DNA of 64,000 bases, taken from NCBI GenBank assembly GCA_013112535.1, contig JABFGI010000004.1, forward strand, positions 124,001-188,000. Direction: 5' to 3'. Under the pieces are notes generated by a model, which saw nothing but the letters and a program-made list of their open reading frames with translations, had not been told where the DNA came from and made no database searches. A program made the translations under genes and the position numbers. Source of the stretch: Pseudomonadota bacterium (GTDB lineage: Bacteria > Pseudomonadota > Gammaproteobacteria > Eutrophobiales > Eutrophobiaceae). Positions 8,154-17,204 of this stretch are shown one piece after another (position 1 is the stretch's first letter; every line of letters begins with the position of its first letter).

Positions 8154-9916
8154 AAAACGAAGAAAAAATTCTAATTATTGATGATGAGATCAATGTCCTT
8201 CGAGCTATAAAACGGCAACTTCGAGGAAAGTTTAATATTGATACAGCGAATGGAGGAGAAGAAGCATTAGCCTTAATCAATGCAACTGATTCTGCTTATG
8301 CTGTTGTTGTATCCGACATGAATATGCCAGGCATTAGCGGTCTCGAATTATTGGAATATTTCAAGATCCAGTCGCCCAATATGATCCGTATTATGTTAAC
8401 CGGGAATGCTGATCAGGAAACAGCACAAAATGCTGTTAATCAGGGAGAAGTTTTCCGTTTTTTAACTAAACCCTGCTCATCAGAGAAATTAACCGAGGTA
8501 ATTGAGTTAGCACTTGAATGTTATCGCGACCGGGAAAGAAGCAAGGAAAAGCTGAGAAGCATGAGGCAACATGTCGATACCCTTTCCGGAGAGTTAAATT
8601 TTACCAGAAACTCAGACTCGATTACATCATTGCCCAATCATAGTAGCTTCGAAACATTTCTAAAAGACAGTTTCAATGATGCAAGAAACACAAACACAGA
8701 ACATTCACTCTGTTATATAGATATTGATCAATTTAATGTTATTAATGATGTTTGTGGTCGTGATGCGGGTGACGAGTTATTACTCATCATTGCTGAGACT
8801 ATTCGTAAAGAAATTTCACATAATCATATGCTGGCACGAATAGGAGGTGACGAGTTTGGTTTATTATTACTTGAATCAAATAAAAACCATGCATTAACAA
8901 CAGCACAAAACATTAAGAAGTCTATCGATAATCTTCAGTTTATCTGGGATACAAAAAGATACAGTATAAGTATAAGCTGCGGTATTGCCTCTAATAGAGA
9001 CACTAACAGTGCTGAAGAACTTTTCAAACTTGCCAGCTCAGCCTGTTCTTATGCAAAATCAAAAGGACGCAACTGTATCTATTCCTACTCTTGCGACGAC
9101 GTCGGTCTACTTCAACATAATGAGGAACTTAGCTGGGTAAATCGCATTAACGAAGCACTTGACGAGAATAGATTTCAATTATTTTTCCAACCTATCGTTC
9201 CGACAAATAAAAATAATACACACTATCACTATGAAATATTAATTCGCATGATAGATGAATCAGGCGGATTAGTTATGCCGGGCGATTTTTTGCCAACAGT
9301 AGAAAAGTATAATTTTGCCAGACGACTGGATCGTTGGGTAATAAGTAATGTGTTCTGTTGGCTAAGCGGTAATCCGGAACACGTTAAAAACCTGGAATTA
9401 TGCAGCATCAATCTATCCGGTAATACTATTACAGATCCTGATATAACCTCGTTCATCCTGCAGCATTTTGTTGATTACGATATTCCTCCCGAAAAGATCA
9501 GTTTTGAAATAACGGAAACGGCGGCTATCAGCAACTTTGAAGTTGCTATGGAATTTATTTTAAGTTTGAAAAAACTTGGCTGTTGTTTTGCTTTGGATGA
9601 TTTTGGTAGCGGACTTTCTTCTTTTGCTTACCTGAAAAAATTACCGGTGGATTATTTGAAGATAGACGGACAGTTTGTCAAAGACATGGTGGACGATCCG
9701 ATTGATCATGAAATTGTTAAATCAATTAATAGTATTGGCCATACCATGAATATGAATATTATTGCTGAATATGTAGAAAATGAAAAAATATTTTCATCAT
9801 TAAAATTACTGGGCGTCGATTTCGCTCAGGGTTACGGTTTAGGCAAACCAACACCGCTTGAACAATTTGAAGAAATTGACATACCTAAAGTTGCAGACAT
9901 AGCACATGGAGGTTAG
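8150..9916 (+). CDS. Response regulator with GGDEF and EAL domains (c-di-GMP turnover)
   Basis: A 588-residue REC-GGDEF-EAL protein. REC (~1-125) has VVSDMNMPG as phosphorylation site. The diguanylate cyclase motif is intact (RIGGDEFGLL, ~residue 230), but the RxxD inhibitory site is replaced by HNHM. The EAL domain has YEILIRM in place of EAL and keeps the NLS, FEITET, LDDFGSG, LKIDG and AEYVE elements, so phosphodiesterase activity is plausible. The start is a TTG overlapping the previous stop. It could make, break or switch between c-di-GMP states. Confidence 0.9.
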   Translation: MKNEEKILIIDDEINVLRAIKRQLRGKFNIDTANGGEEALALINATDSAYAVVVSDMNMPGISGLELLEYFKIQSPNMIRIMLTGNADQETAQNAVNQGEVFRFLTKPCSSEKLTEVIELALECYRDRERSKEKLRSMRQHVDTLSGELNFTRNSDSITSLPNHSSFETFLKDSFNDARNTNTEHSLCYIDIDQFNVINDVCGRDAGDELLLIIAETIRKEISHNHMLARIGGDEFGLLLLESNKNHALTTAQNIKKSIDNLQFIWDTKRYSISISCGIASNRDTNSAEELFKLASSACSYAKSKGRNCIYSYSCDDVGLLQHNEELSWVNRINEALDENRFQLFFQPIVPTNKNNTHYHYEILIRMIDESGGLVMPGDFLPTVEKYNFARRLDRWVISNVFCWLSGNPEHVKNLELCSINLSGNTITDPDITSFILQHFVDYDIPPEKISFEITETAAISNFEVAMEFILSLKKLGCCFALDDFGSGLSSFAYLKKLPVDYLKIDGQFVKDMVDDPIDHEIVKSINSIGHTMNMNIIAEYVENEKIFSSLKLLGVDFAQGYGLGKPTPLEQFEEIDIPKVADIAHGG

Positions 9917-9921
9917 ATAAA

Positions 9922-11118
9922 ATGACTGATCGAATTCTATTTGTAGACGATGAAATAAATATTATCCAGGCATATCGCCGGACTCTTAGAAATAAATTTA
10001 ATATTCAAGGCGTATCCAATGGCGACGACGCACTGGAACTGTTAAGGACGGGGGATTATGCCGTCATTATTTCTGATATGCAGATGCCGGGAATGAATGG
10101 TATTGAGTTCCTTGCAGCAGCAAAAGAATTAAAACCGGATATTGTGCGCGTTATGCTTACCGGTAATGCCGATTTACAAACAGCAGTTGATGCTGTTAAC
10201 AAAGGCGACATTTTCAGGTTTCATAATAAACCTTGCCATGCTGACATTCTGGAAAAGACCATTTCTGATGGACTTAGACAGTACCGGTTGGTTACGGCGG
10301 AGAAAGAACTGCTTGAAGGAACATTAACCGGCAGCATTCAGGTATTAACTGAGTTACTTTCACTTATAAATCCTGAAGCATTCGGCCGGATTTCACATAT
10401 CAAAAACTATGTCCACTCAATAGCAAAAGAATTGGAAGTGCAGGAATCAGATATATGGAAATTTGATACTGTCTCATCACTGGCTTTGATTGGTTGTATC
10501 ATTTTGCCTGACGAATCGACACAAAAAATTTCCCGTGGTGAAAAACTGAATGAAGAAGAACAGCAAATATTTGATATGCACCCATTTGTCGGTTCCGATT
10601 TAATTAATAAAATTCCCAGAATGAATGAAATTGCAGACGGAATTAAATACCAGGAAAAATTATTTAACGGTCAAGGTGTACCAATAGATGATGTTAGAGG
10701 TAAAGACATCCCACTCGATGCTCGAATATTAAAAGTCGTACTGGATTTTGACAGACAGCTCTCATCAGGAAAAACAAGCACTGAAGCCATTAACGTTATG
10801 CTTGGACAATCCAGTCATTACGATCCCGATGTACTTGCTACCTTTCAACAGTGCCTGTTGAATGAAAACCATACTGTTGAAATAGTTAAGGTTGAAAACC
10901 TGACTGAAGGAATGTTTCTCACTGAAGACCTGTTTACCAGAGATGGCCAGCTCGTCATCTGCAAAGGCCAGGAAACGACGCCTTCTGTTTGTACAAAATT
11001 AAAAGCACTCTGTAGTAATAAAGCTATACTCGATTCTATCGAAGTACTAAACAAAAATAGTCGTGATGATGAAAAACTAAATGGCACCAGTGAAGAAAAA
11101 ATAGCTGTCACATCCTGA
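9922..11118 (+). CDS. Response regulator with degenerate HD-GYP domain
   Basis: A 398-residue protein. REC (~1-125) carries IISDMQMPG and HNKPC and closely resembles the REC of the preceding gene. Residues ~150-320 align with the HD-GYP phosphodiesterase fold, but the catalytic HD of the LLHDIGKI region is LALIGCI, and HHExxDGxGYP is reduced to YQEKLFNGQGVP. Metal binding and c-di-GMP hydrolysis are therefore unlikely. The C-terminal tail (MFLTEDLFTRDGQLVICKG) resembles the small domain often found after such modules. Last gene of the four-gene operon; probably a phosphorylation-dependent adaptor. Confidence 0.85.
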   Translation: MTDRILFVDDEINIIQAYRRTLRNKFNIQGVSNGDDALELLRTGDYAVIISDMQMPGMNGIEFLAAAKELKPDIVRVMLTGNADLQTAVDAVNKGDIFRFHNKPCHADILEKTISDGLRQYRLVTAEKELLEGTLTGSIQVLTELLSLINPEAFGRISHIKNYVHSIAKELEVQESDIWKFDTVSSLALIGCIILPDESTQKISRGEKLNEEEQQIFDMHPFVGSDLINKIPRMNEIADGIKYQEKLFNGQGVPIDDVRGKDIPLDARILKVVLDFDRQLSSGKTSTEAINVMLGQSSHYDPDVLATFQQCLLNENHTVEIVKVENLTEGMFLTEDLFTRDGQLVICKGQETTPSVCTKLKALCSNKAILDSIEVLNKNSRDDEKLNGTSEEKIAVTS

Positions 11119-11250
11119 AAAAGTACTTTTATAACAATAATTTGAGACATTTGTCGCTAATTTAATACATAATTGTTGGCTTATTAGTTACAATTTAGCT
11201 TAGAATATACGTCAGAATAAAAAGTCTTGTTATATATAGGAAATAAATAG

Positions 11251-11403
11251 ATGCTCTTTTACATAGTCTACATCCTGTCGGTCATCGTACTCGTATTACA
11301 TTTCACCGGCTTTCTTGCCCGTAGAAACATGGATTGGGTTGTTCTCGTTGCGGCTGTCGCTATTTTTGCCGTTAATATTCTCGATTTTCTCAAGATAATT
11401 TAA
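11251..11403 (+). CDS. Small two-helix membrane protein, 50 aa
   Basis: The frame has a good ribosome site (AGGAAA, 11238-11243) before the ATG. The peptide has two hydrophobic helices (YIVYILSVIVLVLHFTGF and WVVLVAAVAIFAVNILDFL) joined by an ARRNMD turn, so both ends should lie on the same side of the inner membrane. It stands alone after the signalling operon and 28 bases before dtd. Family not recognised. Confidence 0.6.
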   Translation: MLFYIVYILSVIVLVLHFTGFLARRNMDWVVLVAAVAIFAVNILDFLKII

Positions 11404-11431
11404 AAATAAATCATATTTACTCCAGTCATCA

Positions 11432-11869
11432 ATGATTGGACTGCTACAACGAGTTACACAAGCGTCTGTCTTTATTAACAGTGAGCTTGTCGCGTCTATA
11501 GACACAGGTCTGCTAGTACTGATTGGAATTGAAAAGCACGACTCAGAGAAAAATGCCGAACGTTTATTTAAAAAGCTGATCGCTTATCGTGTCTTTGCTG
11601 ATAACGATGACAAAATGAATTTAAGTCTACGGGACATCAAGGGAGATTTATTACTTGTGCCCCAATTCACTTTACCTGCTGATACACAGAAAGGTTTGCG
11701 GCCCGGTTTTTCTAATGCCGCTTCTCCCGAATCCGGTAAAAAATTATTCAACTATTTTACCAACTATGCGCGTGAACATTACTCAACGGTCAAAACCGGA
11801 GTGTTTGGCGCAGACATGCAGGTTAGCCTGGTAAATAATGGACCGGTTACTTTTTGGTTACAGCAATAA
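11432..11869 (+). CDS. dtd: D-aminoacyl-tRNA deacylase
   Basis: A 145-residue protein of normal length for Dtd, which removes D-amino acids (and glycine from tRNA-Ala) mischarged on tRNA. The two signature motifs are present: SLRDIKGDLLLVPQFTL (consensus SQFTL) and the C-terminal NNGPVTFWL (consensus NxGPVT), which form the cross-dimer active site. Cytoplasmic homodimer. Confidence 0.96.
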   Translation: MIGLLQRVTQASVFINSELVASIDTGLLVLIGIEKHDSEKNAERLFKKLIAYRVFADNDDKMNLSLRDIKGDLLLVPQFTLPADTQKGLRPGFSNAASPESGKKLFNYFTNYAREHYSTVKTGVFGADMQVSLVNNGPVTFWLQQ

Positions 11870-11872
11870 TAT

Positions 11873-12049
11873 TCAGGACATTAGAACAAATGCGATAATA
11901 ATTGATATCACCACTATACCTGCGCCTACTATCCGCTGCTTTCCTTCCAGCATATTCTTTTTAAATCGCGCCTTATAAAAATAATTTAGCGAAATAAATA
12001 TTACCATTGCTGCAATGGTGCTAAGAAAACCGACTAATTCATTTCTCAA
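11873..12049 (-). CDS. Small two-helix membrane protein downstream of hemF, 58 aa
   Basis: The frame starts at a TTG that overlaps the hemF stop (TTGA). It encodes [20 protein letters not shown], a basic loop (KARFKKN) and a second helix ([19 protein letters not shown]). Hydrophobic-loop-hydrophobic design and stop/start overlap support a real gene translated with hemF. Family not recognised. It lies tail to tail with dtd, with three bases between the stops. Confidence 0.55.
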   Translation of the reverse strand: MRNELVGFLSTIAAMVIFISLNYFYKARFKKNMLEGKQRIVGAGIVVISIIIAFVLMS

Positions 12050-12954
12050 ACTGTTAACCAGTCCTGAGGTTTCAGAAAGACATCGTAAAGTTTAGCCTCA
12101 GCCGAACCTGGTTCGGGTCGATAATCATATTCCCAACGAACCAGCGGCGGTAAGGACATTAATATAGATTCGGTTCGTCCACCAGATTGTAAACCAAACA
12201 AAGTCCCGCGATCATAAACCAGATTAAATTCAACGTAACGTCCACGTCGATAAAGCTGGAAATTTCGTTCACGCTCTCCGTATTCTACATCTTTGCGTTT
12301 CTCAACGATTGGCAGATAGGCTTTTAAAAAATGATCACCAATACTTTGCATGAAGCTAAAGCAAGACTCAAAACCACCTTCATTCAAATCATCGTAAAAT
12401 AATCCTCCGATGCCACGCGGTTCCTGTCGATGTTTTAAGTAAAAATAATCGTCACACCATTTTTTATATTTGGCATAGCTGTCATCACCAAAACCTTCAC
12501 ATGCTGCTTTGGCAGTTTCGTGCCAATGGCGCGCATCTTCTTTAAAGCCGTAATACGGCGTTAAATCAAAACCACCGCCAAACCACCAAATCGGATCCTC
12601 TCCCTCTTTCTCAGCGACAAAAAAACGAACATTCATATGTGTCGTTGGCACATACGGATTTAGAGGGTGAACAACCAATGAATTACCTAATGCCTGAAAC
12701 GATCGACCTGCTAATTCCGGTCGACTGGCTGTCGCTGACGCAGGTAATGTATCACCAAAAACATGAGAAAAGTTAACTCCACCCTGCTCAAAGATATTGC
12801 CGCCATTCATAACCCGTGTACGTCCACCGCCTCCGCCTTCACGCTGCCATTCATCTTCTCGAAGCACTAAATTATCATCCATTTGCAGCATTGCATCGGA
12901 AATTTGGCTCTGTAAGCCCAATAAGTATTGTTTGATCCTGTCAATATCGATCAT
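12046..12954 (-). CDS. hemF: Coproporphyrinogen III oxidase, oxygen-dependent
   Basis: A 302-residue cytoplasmic enzyme that oxidatively decarboxylates coproporphyrinogen III to protoporphyrinogen IX using O2. Clear signatures are [48 protein letters not shown] and the [17 protein letters not shown] block. I chose the ATG preceded by GGGAG (protein starting MIDIDRIKQ) rather than an in-frame start 12 codons upstream. It indicates aerobic heme synthesis. Divergent from hisB. Confidence 0.96.
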   Translation of the reverse strand: MIDIDRIKQYLLGLQSQISDAMLQMDDNLVLREDEWQREGGGGGRTRVMNGGNIFEQGGVNFSHVFGDTLPASATASRPELAGRSFQALGNSLVVHPLNPYVPTTHMNVRFFVAEKEGEDPIWWFGGGFDLTPYYGFKEDARHWHETAKAACEGFGDDSYAKYKKWCDDYFYLKHRQEPRGIGGLFYDDLNEGGFESCFSFMQSIGDHFLKAYLPIVEKRKDVEYGERERNFQLYRRGRYVEFNLVYDRGTLFGLQSGGRTESILMSLPPLVRWEYDYRPEPGSAEAKLYDVFLKPQDWLTV

Positions 12955-13039
12955 TTTTACTCCCATTGTGGGTAATTCGTTGGTAATCACGCGACTTAAG
13001 GTTATCCTATCACGCTTAATTTTTCAGGTAACAAAGATA

Positions 13040-13633
13040 ATGAGTAATCGTAGTGCAACAATAAAACGTGACACCAAAGAAACACAAATTGAGGTTTCTG
13101 TAAATCTTGATGGCAGCGGTAAAGCTGAGCTGGATATTGGTGTTCCGTTTCTGGAACATATGCTTGATCAAATTGCCCGTCATGGAATGTTCGATCTGAC
13201 AATTAAAGCCAACGGCGATCTGGAAATTGATGCACACCATACGGTTGAAGATGTAGGTATAACTTTAGGTCAGGCTTTTACCGAAGCCCTGGGCGATAAA
13301 AAAGGCATTCGTCGATATGCACATGCCTATGTGCCACTTGATGAGGCCTTGTCACGCGTCGTTATCGATTGTTCCGGTCGCCCCGGTCTTGAATACAATG
13401 CAAATTATCCACGGGCTCGGGTTGGCGATTTCGATGTCGATTTAATATTTGAATTCTTTCAGGGGTTTATTAATCACGCAATGATGTCGCTACACATAGA
13501 TAGCATCCGTGGTCGTAATTCACACCATATTGCCGAGACTATCTTCAAGGCTTTTGGTCGTGCACTTCGTGTTGCAGTGGAACAAGATCCACGTATGGAA
13601 GGTATTTTACCCTCTACCAAAGGCGCCTTATAA
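13040..13633 (+). CDS. hisB: Imidazoleglycerol-phosphate dehydratase
   Basis: A 197-residue monofunctional HisB dehydratase, step 6 of histidine synthesis. The two metal-binding motifs are [10 protein letters not shown] and [15 protein letters not shown]. The frame is open upstream into hemF, but conservation starts at [15 protein letters not shown], and the length then matches the family. No N-terminal phosphatase domain is present. hisH follows 21 bases later. Confidence 0.96.
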   Translation: MSNRSATIKRDTKETQIEVSVNLDGSGKAELDIGVPFLEHMLDQIARHGMFDLTIKANGDLEIDAHHTVEDVGITLGQAFTEALGDKKGIRRYAHAYVPLDEALSRVVIDCSGRPGLEYNANYPRARVGDFDVDLIFEFFQGFINHAMMSLHIDSIRGRNSHHIAETIFKAFGRALRVAVEQDPRMEGILPSTKGAL

Positions 13634-13654
13634 GTTATCCACTAGAAATTTATT

Positions 13655-14296
13655 ATGTCTAAAGTCGTCGTTCTCGATTATGGCAGTAGTAATTTACGCT
13701 CTGTTGCCAAAGCACTTGAAACTGTTGCTGATAGTAACCAGTCAATCATTGTCAGTAATGATGCTAAAACTATTCTTGCGGCCGATAAAGTTGTCTTCCC
13801 CGGACAAGGAGCAATTGGCCAGGCTATGTCACATCTAAGCGAGCAGCAACTGGATAATGTCATACGTGAATGTATTCTAAACAAACCATTTCTTGGTATT
13901 TGTCTTGGACTACAAATGCTTATGGATCATAGTGATGAAGATGGTGGCGTAAAAGGTTTGGGGATATTACCCGGCAATGTTGTTCGATTTGAAAATAACA
14001 TAAAAGACAAAGAAGGTAACACTTACAAAATACCATCTATGGGCTGGAATCAGGTTTATCAAACCAGGCCGCATCCATTATGGCAAGGTATCGAAGACGG
14101 TAGCCGTTTTTACTTTGTTCACAGTTATTATGTAAAGCCAGAACTGGAGTCTGATATTGCCGCCAGTACAGATTATATTTGTCGTTATACTTCTGCTGCC
14201 GCTCGAAATAATTTATTTTCTGTGCAATTTCATCCCGAGAAGAGCCAGCATGCTGGCCTGACTTTATTAAAGAATTTTATTAACTGGCAGGTTTAG
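13655..14296 (+). CDS. hisH: Imidazole glycerol phosphate synthase, glutaminase subunit
   Basis: A 213-residue class I glutamine amidotransferase that supplies ammonia to HisF. The catalytic triad is visible: Cys83 in GICLGLQ, and His193 and Glu195 in QFHPEKS. hisA and hisF, which usually follow, are not in this window. Instead its 3' end overlaps the convergent helicase gene by 17 bases. Confidence 0.96.
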   Translation: MSKVVVLDYGSSNLRSVAKALETVADSNQSIIVSNDAKTILAADKVVFPGQGAIGQAMSHLSEQQLDNVIRECILNKPFLGICLGLQMLMDHSDEDGGVKGLGILPGNVVRFENNIKDKEGNTYKIPSMGWNQVYQTRPHPLWQGIEDGSRFYFVHSYYVKPELESDIAASTDYICRYTSAAARNNLFSVQFHPEKSQHAGLTLLKNFINWQV

Positions 14297-16088
14297 CTTT
14301 ACGCGATCGTTTCTGCGTTGCTTTAGCACGTTTTCTTTTTTCTGCACCGGTTTTCCTTTGTTTCTTCTTCTTCGGTTTAGTCGCTGCTTCGCTCTTTTCA
14401 CCAAGGCGTGTTATTTTTAATTGTTGATTCGCGACCCAGACTTTCTTTAAGTCCCGAAATAATTCCCTTGGCATACCAATCGGTAAGTCAACCGTAGAAT
14501 ATGAATCATGAATCGTTACGTTTTTGATATATCGACTATCAACACCCGCTTCATTGGCAATCGCACCTACAATATTATTAACCTTTACTTCATGATCATT
14601 ACCAACTTCAATACGAAACCGTTCCATATCTCTATCGGGCCTTGATTCTCTGGGTCTTCTTTCTTTATCGCTATTGCGCGCCGATCTTTCTTTTGTGCGT
14701 GGATTTTCTTTATTTCTTGAACGTTCCTTTTTGCGCGAACGATCATTGGTCTCTTGTTTCATCGGTTTAACGAAAAAAGGTTCGGTTCCTTGTGCAATCT
14801 TTGCTAATGCAGCGGCAACCTCAATAGCTGAACGTCCTGTTTCGGTTTGATATTCTTCAATGATGGAATTAAATAGTTCAACATCCTGTTTTTCCAAAGT
14901 ATCGGTAATCTTCTGTTTGAAACGTTGAACACGATCCTGATTAATTGTTTCCGCTGTTGGCATGTGCATGCGTTCAATTTTTTTACCTGTAACCCTTTCA
15001 ATCATGCTCAACAATCTTTGTTCACGATTGGTGACAAATAAAATAGCTTCACCCTCACGCCCGGCTCGTCCAGTCCGGCCAATACGATGCGTATATGCTT
15101 CCGGATCACTGGGAATATCATAATTGATAACATGACTGATACGCTCAACATCAAGACCACGCGCAGCAACATCGGTTGCAATCAACATATCCAGCTTGCC
15201 TGCCTTCAGTTTTTGAATAGTTTGTTCACGTATCTTTTGTGTTAAATCTCCATTCAATGCAGTACTGGCATAACCACGCGCAGCCAGTTTTTCTGATAAC
15301 TCAATGGTTTCAACCTTGGTGCGCACAAAAATGATAATCGCATTAAAGGTCATGCTTTCCAGAATAGTGGTTAATGCTTCAAGTTTTTGTCTACCGTTAA
15401 CTATCATGTAACGTTGACGAATTGTATCTGCCGTAATGTTCTTGGTTTTAATCGTGATCTGCTCAGGATCATTTAAATAGTTTTTGGAAATTTTGCGTAT
15501 TTCTGCCGGCATGGTTGCGGAAAACAGGGCAATCTGTCTTTTTGCCGGTAATTGTTCGAGCACCCATTCAACATCATCAATAAAGCCCATACGCAACATT
15601 TCATCGGCTTCGTCCAGAACCAGACAGGTTAACTTATCCAGTTTTAATGTACCGCGACGCATATGATCCATAACGCGCCCCGGCGTTCCGACAACAACAT
15701 GTACACCACGTTTTAATTGACGTAACTGCACACCGTATTCCTGACCACCATAAATAGGTAAAACATGAAAACCTTTCATAAACCCGGCATATTGTTGAAA
15801 CGCTTCCGACACCTGAATAGCCAGCTCACGGGTCGGAGCTAATACCAGTACTTGTGGTGTATTCACCTTAAGATCTATTTTTGAAAGAAGTGGCAAAGCA
15901 AATGCTGCCGTTTTACCAGTACCTGTCTGAGCCTGACCAATTACATCCTGACCCTTTAACACATGAGGTATTATCTCGGCCTGAATCGGGGAAGGCGTTT
16001 CGTAACCTACTTTTTTGACTGCTTTCATTACATTCGCAGAAAGCGACAAATCGTCGAAAGTCAGCTCGGGGGAATCAGAATTACTCAT
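14280..16088 (-). CDS. deaD: ATP-dependent DEAD-box RNA helicase, DeaD/CsdA type
   Basis: A 602-residue helicase with the Q motif (SPIQAEIIP), Walker A AQTGTGKT, PTRELA, the DEAD box LDEADEML, SAT (FSATMP) and motif VI HRIGRTGRAG. After the two RecA domains comes a DbpA-like RNA-binding domain (MERFRIEVGNDHEVKVNNIV) and a very basic tail rich in KKK/RK. This order fits DeaD/CsdA, which acts in ribosome assembly and RNA turnover, especially in the cold. Confidence 0.93.
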   Translation of the reverse strand: MSNSDSPELTFDDLSLSANVMKAVKKVGYETPSPIQAEIIPHVLKGQDVIGQAQTGTGKTAAFALPLLSKIDLKVNTPQVLVLAPTRELAIQVSEAFQQYAGFMKGFHVLPIYGGQEYGVQLRQLKRGVHVVVGTPGRVMDHMRRGTLKLDKLTCLVLDEADEMLRMGFIDDVEWVLEQLPAKRQIALFSATMPAEIRKISKNYLNDPEQITIKTKNITADTIRQRYMIVNGRQKLEALTTILESMTFNAIIIFVRTKVETIELSEKLAARGYASTALNGDLTQKIREQTIQKLKAGKLDMLIATDVAARGLDVERISHVINYDIPSDPEAYTHRIGRTGRAGREGEAILFVTNREQRLLSMIERVTGKKIERMHMPTAETINQDRVQRFKQKITDTLEKQDVELFNSIIEEYQTETGRSAIEVAAALAKIAQGTEPFFVKPMKQETNDRSRKKERSRNKENPRTKERSARNSDKERRPRESRPDRDMERFRIEVGNDHEVKVNNIVGAIANEAGVDSRYIKNVTIHDSYSTVDLPIGMPRELFRDLKKVWVANQQLKITRLGEKSEAATKPKKKKQRKTGAEKRKRAKATQKRSRKAKPAS

Positions 16089-16237
16089 GCGGGTACCTAT
16101 AAATATGGAGAAGATTGTTCAGCTTGAGACCAGTTTTAAGAGTATAACCGAATACTGGCAGACAAGAGGCGGGTGAGTATACGGACTTACTGGCCTGATA
16201 CAAGCCAATAATCAGCCAAATTCAGGATATGGATGCC

Positions 16238-17092
16238 TTATGCGGGAATATGACGGAAGTAGGTTCCGTGGGTCGATAAATCAGTTAATTCCAGTTTTTG
16301 GTCATTATGATTAGCAATGACCAAATGTACGCGAGAGATTTCATGCAGTTCACTACTGAATTTTACAGAACACGCATGCCCTCTTCCTACCTTGTTTATA
16401 CCAATATTTATCAGGCATTCTGTACCATTACTATCAATAAATTTAATATCCTCACCAACTAATAATTCACACTTATATTTTGCTAATATAAATTCGATTC
16501 TGTCGCCCTGTTTAACATCCAGTATAACTGACTTACCTTTTGGCAATTTTGTCATGCCCGATTTGGAATCTATAAGAGTGGATTCAACTTCATTATTTAT
16601 CTCAAACGCACCTGTTTTTGCTGTAGCAAGACTTATACTTTGTTTATTAGCATCCTGCTTTTCCAGCTCGGCCTGAATCAATTTAATCATCTCCAACCGG
16701 TTGGATAAATACCGTAAATAAGTTTTTAACGCGACTTGCTTGTATTTACATGATTCAAAAGAGTCGTCACTATTCAACCCTATAATAATATCGCGCCAAC
16801 CATTGTCTTTCGAAAAGATAGATGAGTCGATTGACTTTAAACGCATTGTAATACCGTCAGACGTTTCAGGAGATTTGCTCATCATATGGGCAAGTTTATC
16901 TTCAGCAACTGCTATTGCTTCAGCTTCCTGTTGTAAATCATGGACTGATGATTTTATGGCACTGGTGATCTTATCTAAAGGGATTGCCGTTCGCGCTTCA
17001 AGTGCAAACTCAAAGTCTTCCACCGAGTTAAACATAACAGCTTTGTCATGAATTGTTATTTCGATAGGATGTGTAAAAAATCGTTGTAACAT
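16238..17092 (-). CDS. FHA-domain protein
   Basis: A 284-residue cytoplasmic protein. The last ~80 residues form an FHA phosphothreonine-binding domain (INKVGRGHACSV, then HEISRVHLVI, then LTDLSTHGTYFR, matching the conserved GR, S-R-H and N/H-GT positions). The N-terminal ~190 residues are helical without a recognised domain. No Ser/Thr kinase, phosphatase or type VI secretion gene is near. Function unknown beyond likely phosphopeptide binding. Confidence 0.78.
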   Translation of the reverse strand: MLQRFFTHPIEITIHDKAVMFNSVEDFEFALEARTAIPLDKITSAIKSSVHDLQQEAEAIAVAEDKLAHMMSKSPETSDGITMRLKSIDSSIFSKDNGWRDIIIGLNSDDSFESCKYKQVALKTYLRYLSNRLEMIKLIQAELEKQDANKQSISLATAKTGAFEINNEVESTLIDSKSGMTKLPKGKSVILDVKQGDRIEFILAKYKCELLVGEDIKFIDSNGTECLINIGINKVGRGHACSVKFSSELHEISRVHLVIANHNDQKLELTDLSTHGTYFRHIPA

Positions 17093-17204
17093 CAGTTTTC
17101 AAAATGTTGTGTATATTGAAGAGATTCTAGCACTTATAAACTGTAATAAAATGTGCCTTGGTTCACAGATTATTGATAATCTTTAAATTTGATAATTGGC
17201 AAAT

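Noticed and set aside
12797-13039. Upstream extension of hisB
   Set aside because: The open frame runs antisense through hemF; HisB similarity and normal length begin at the ATG at 13040.
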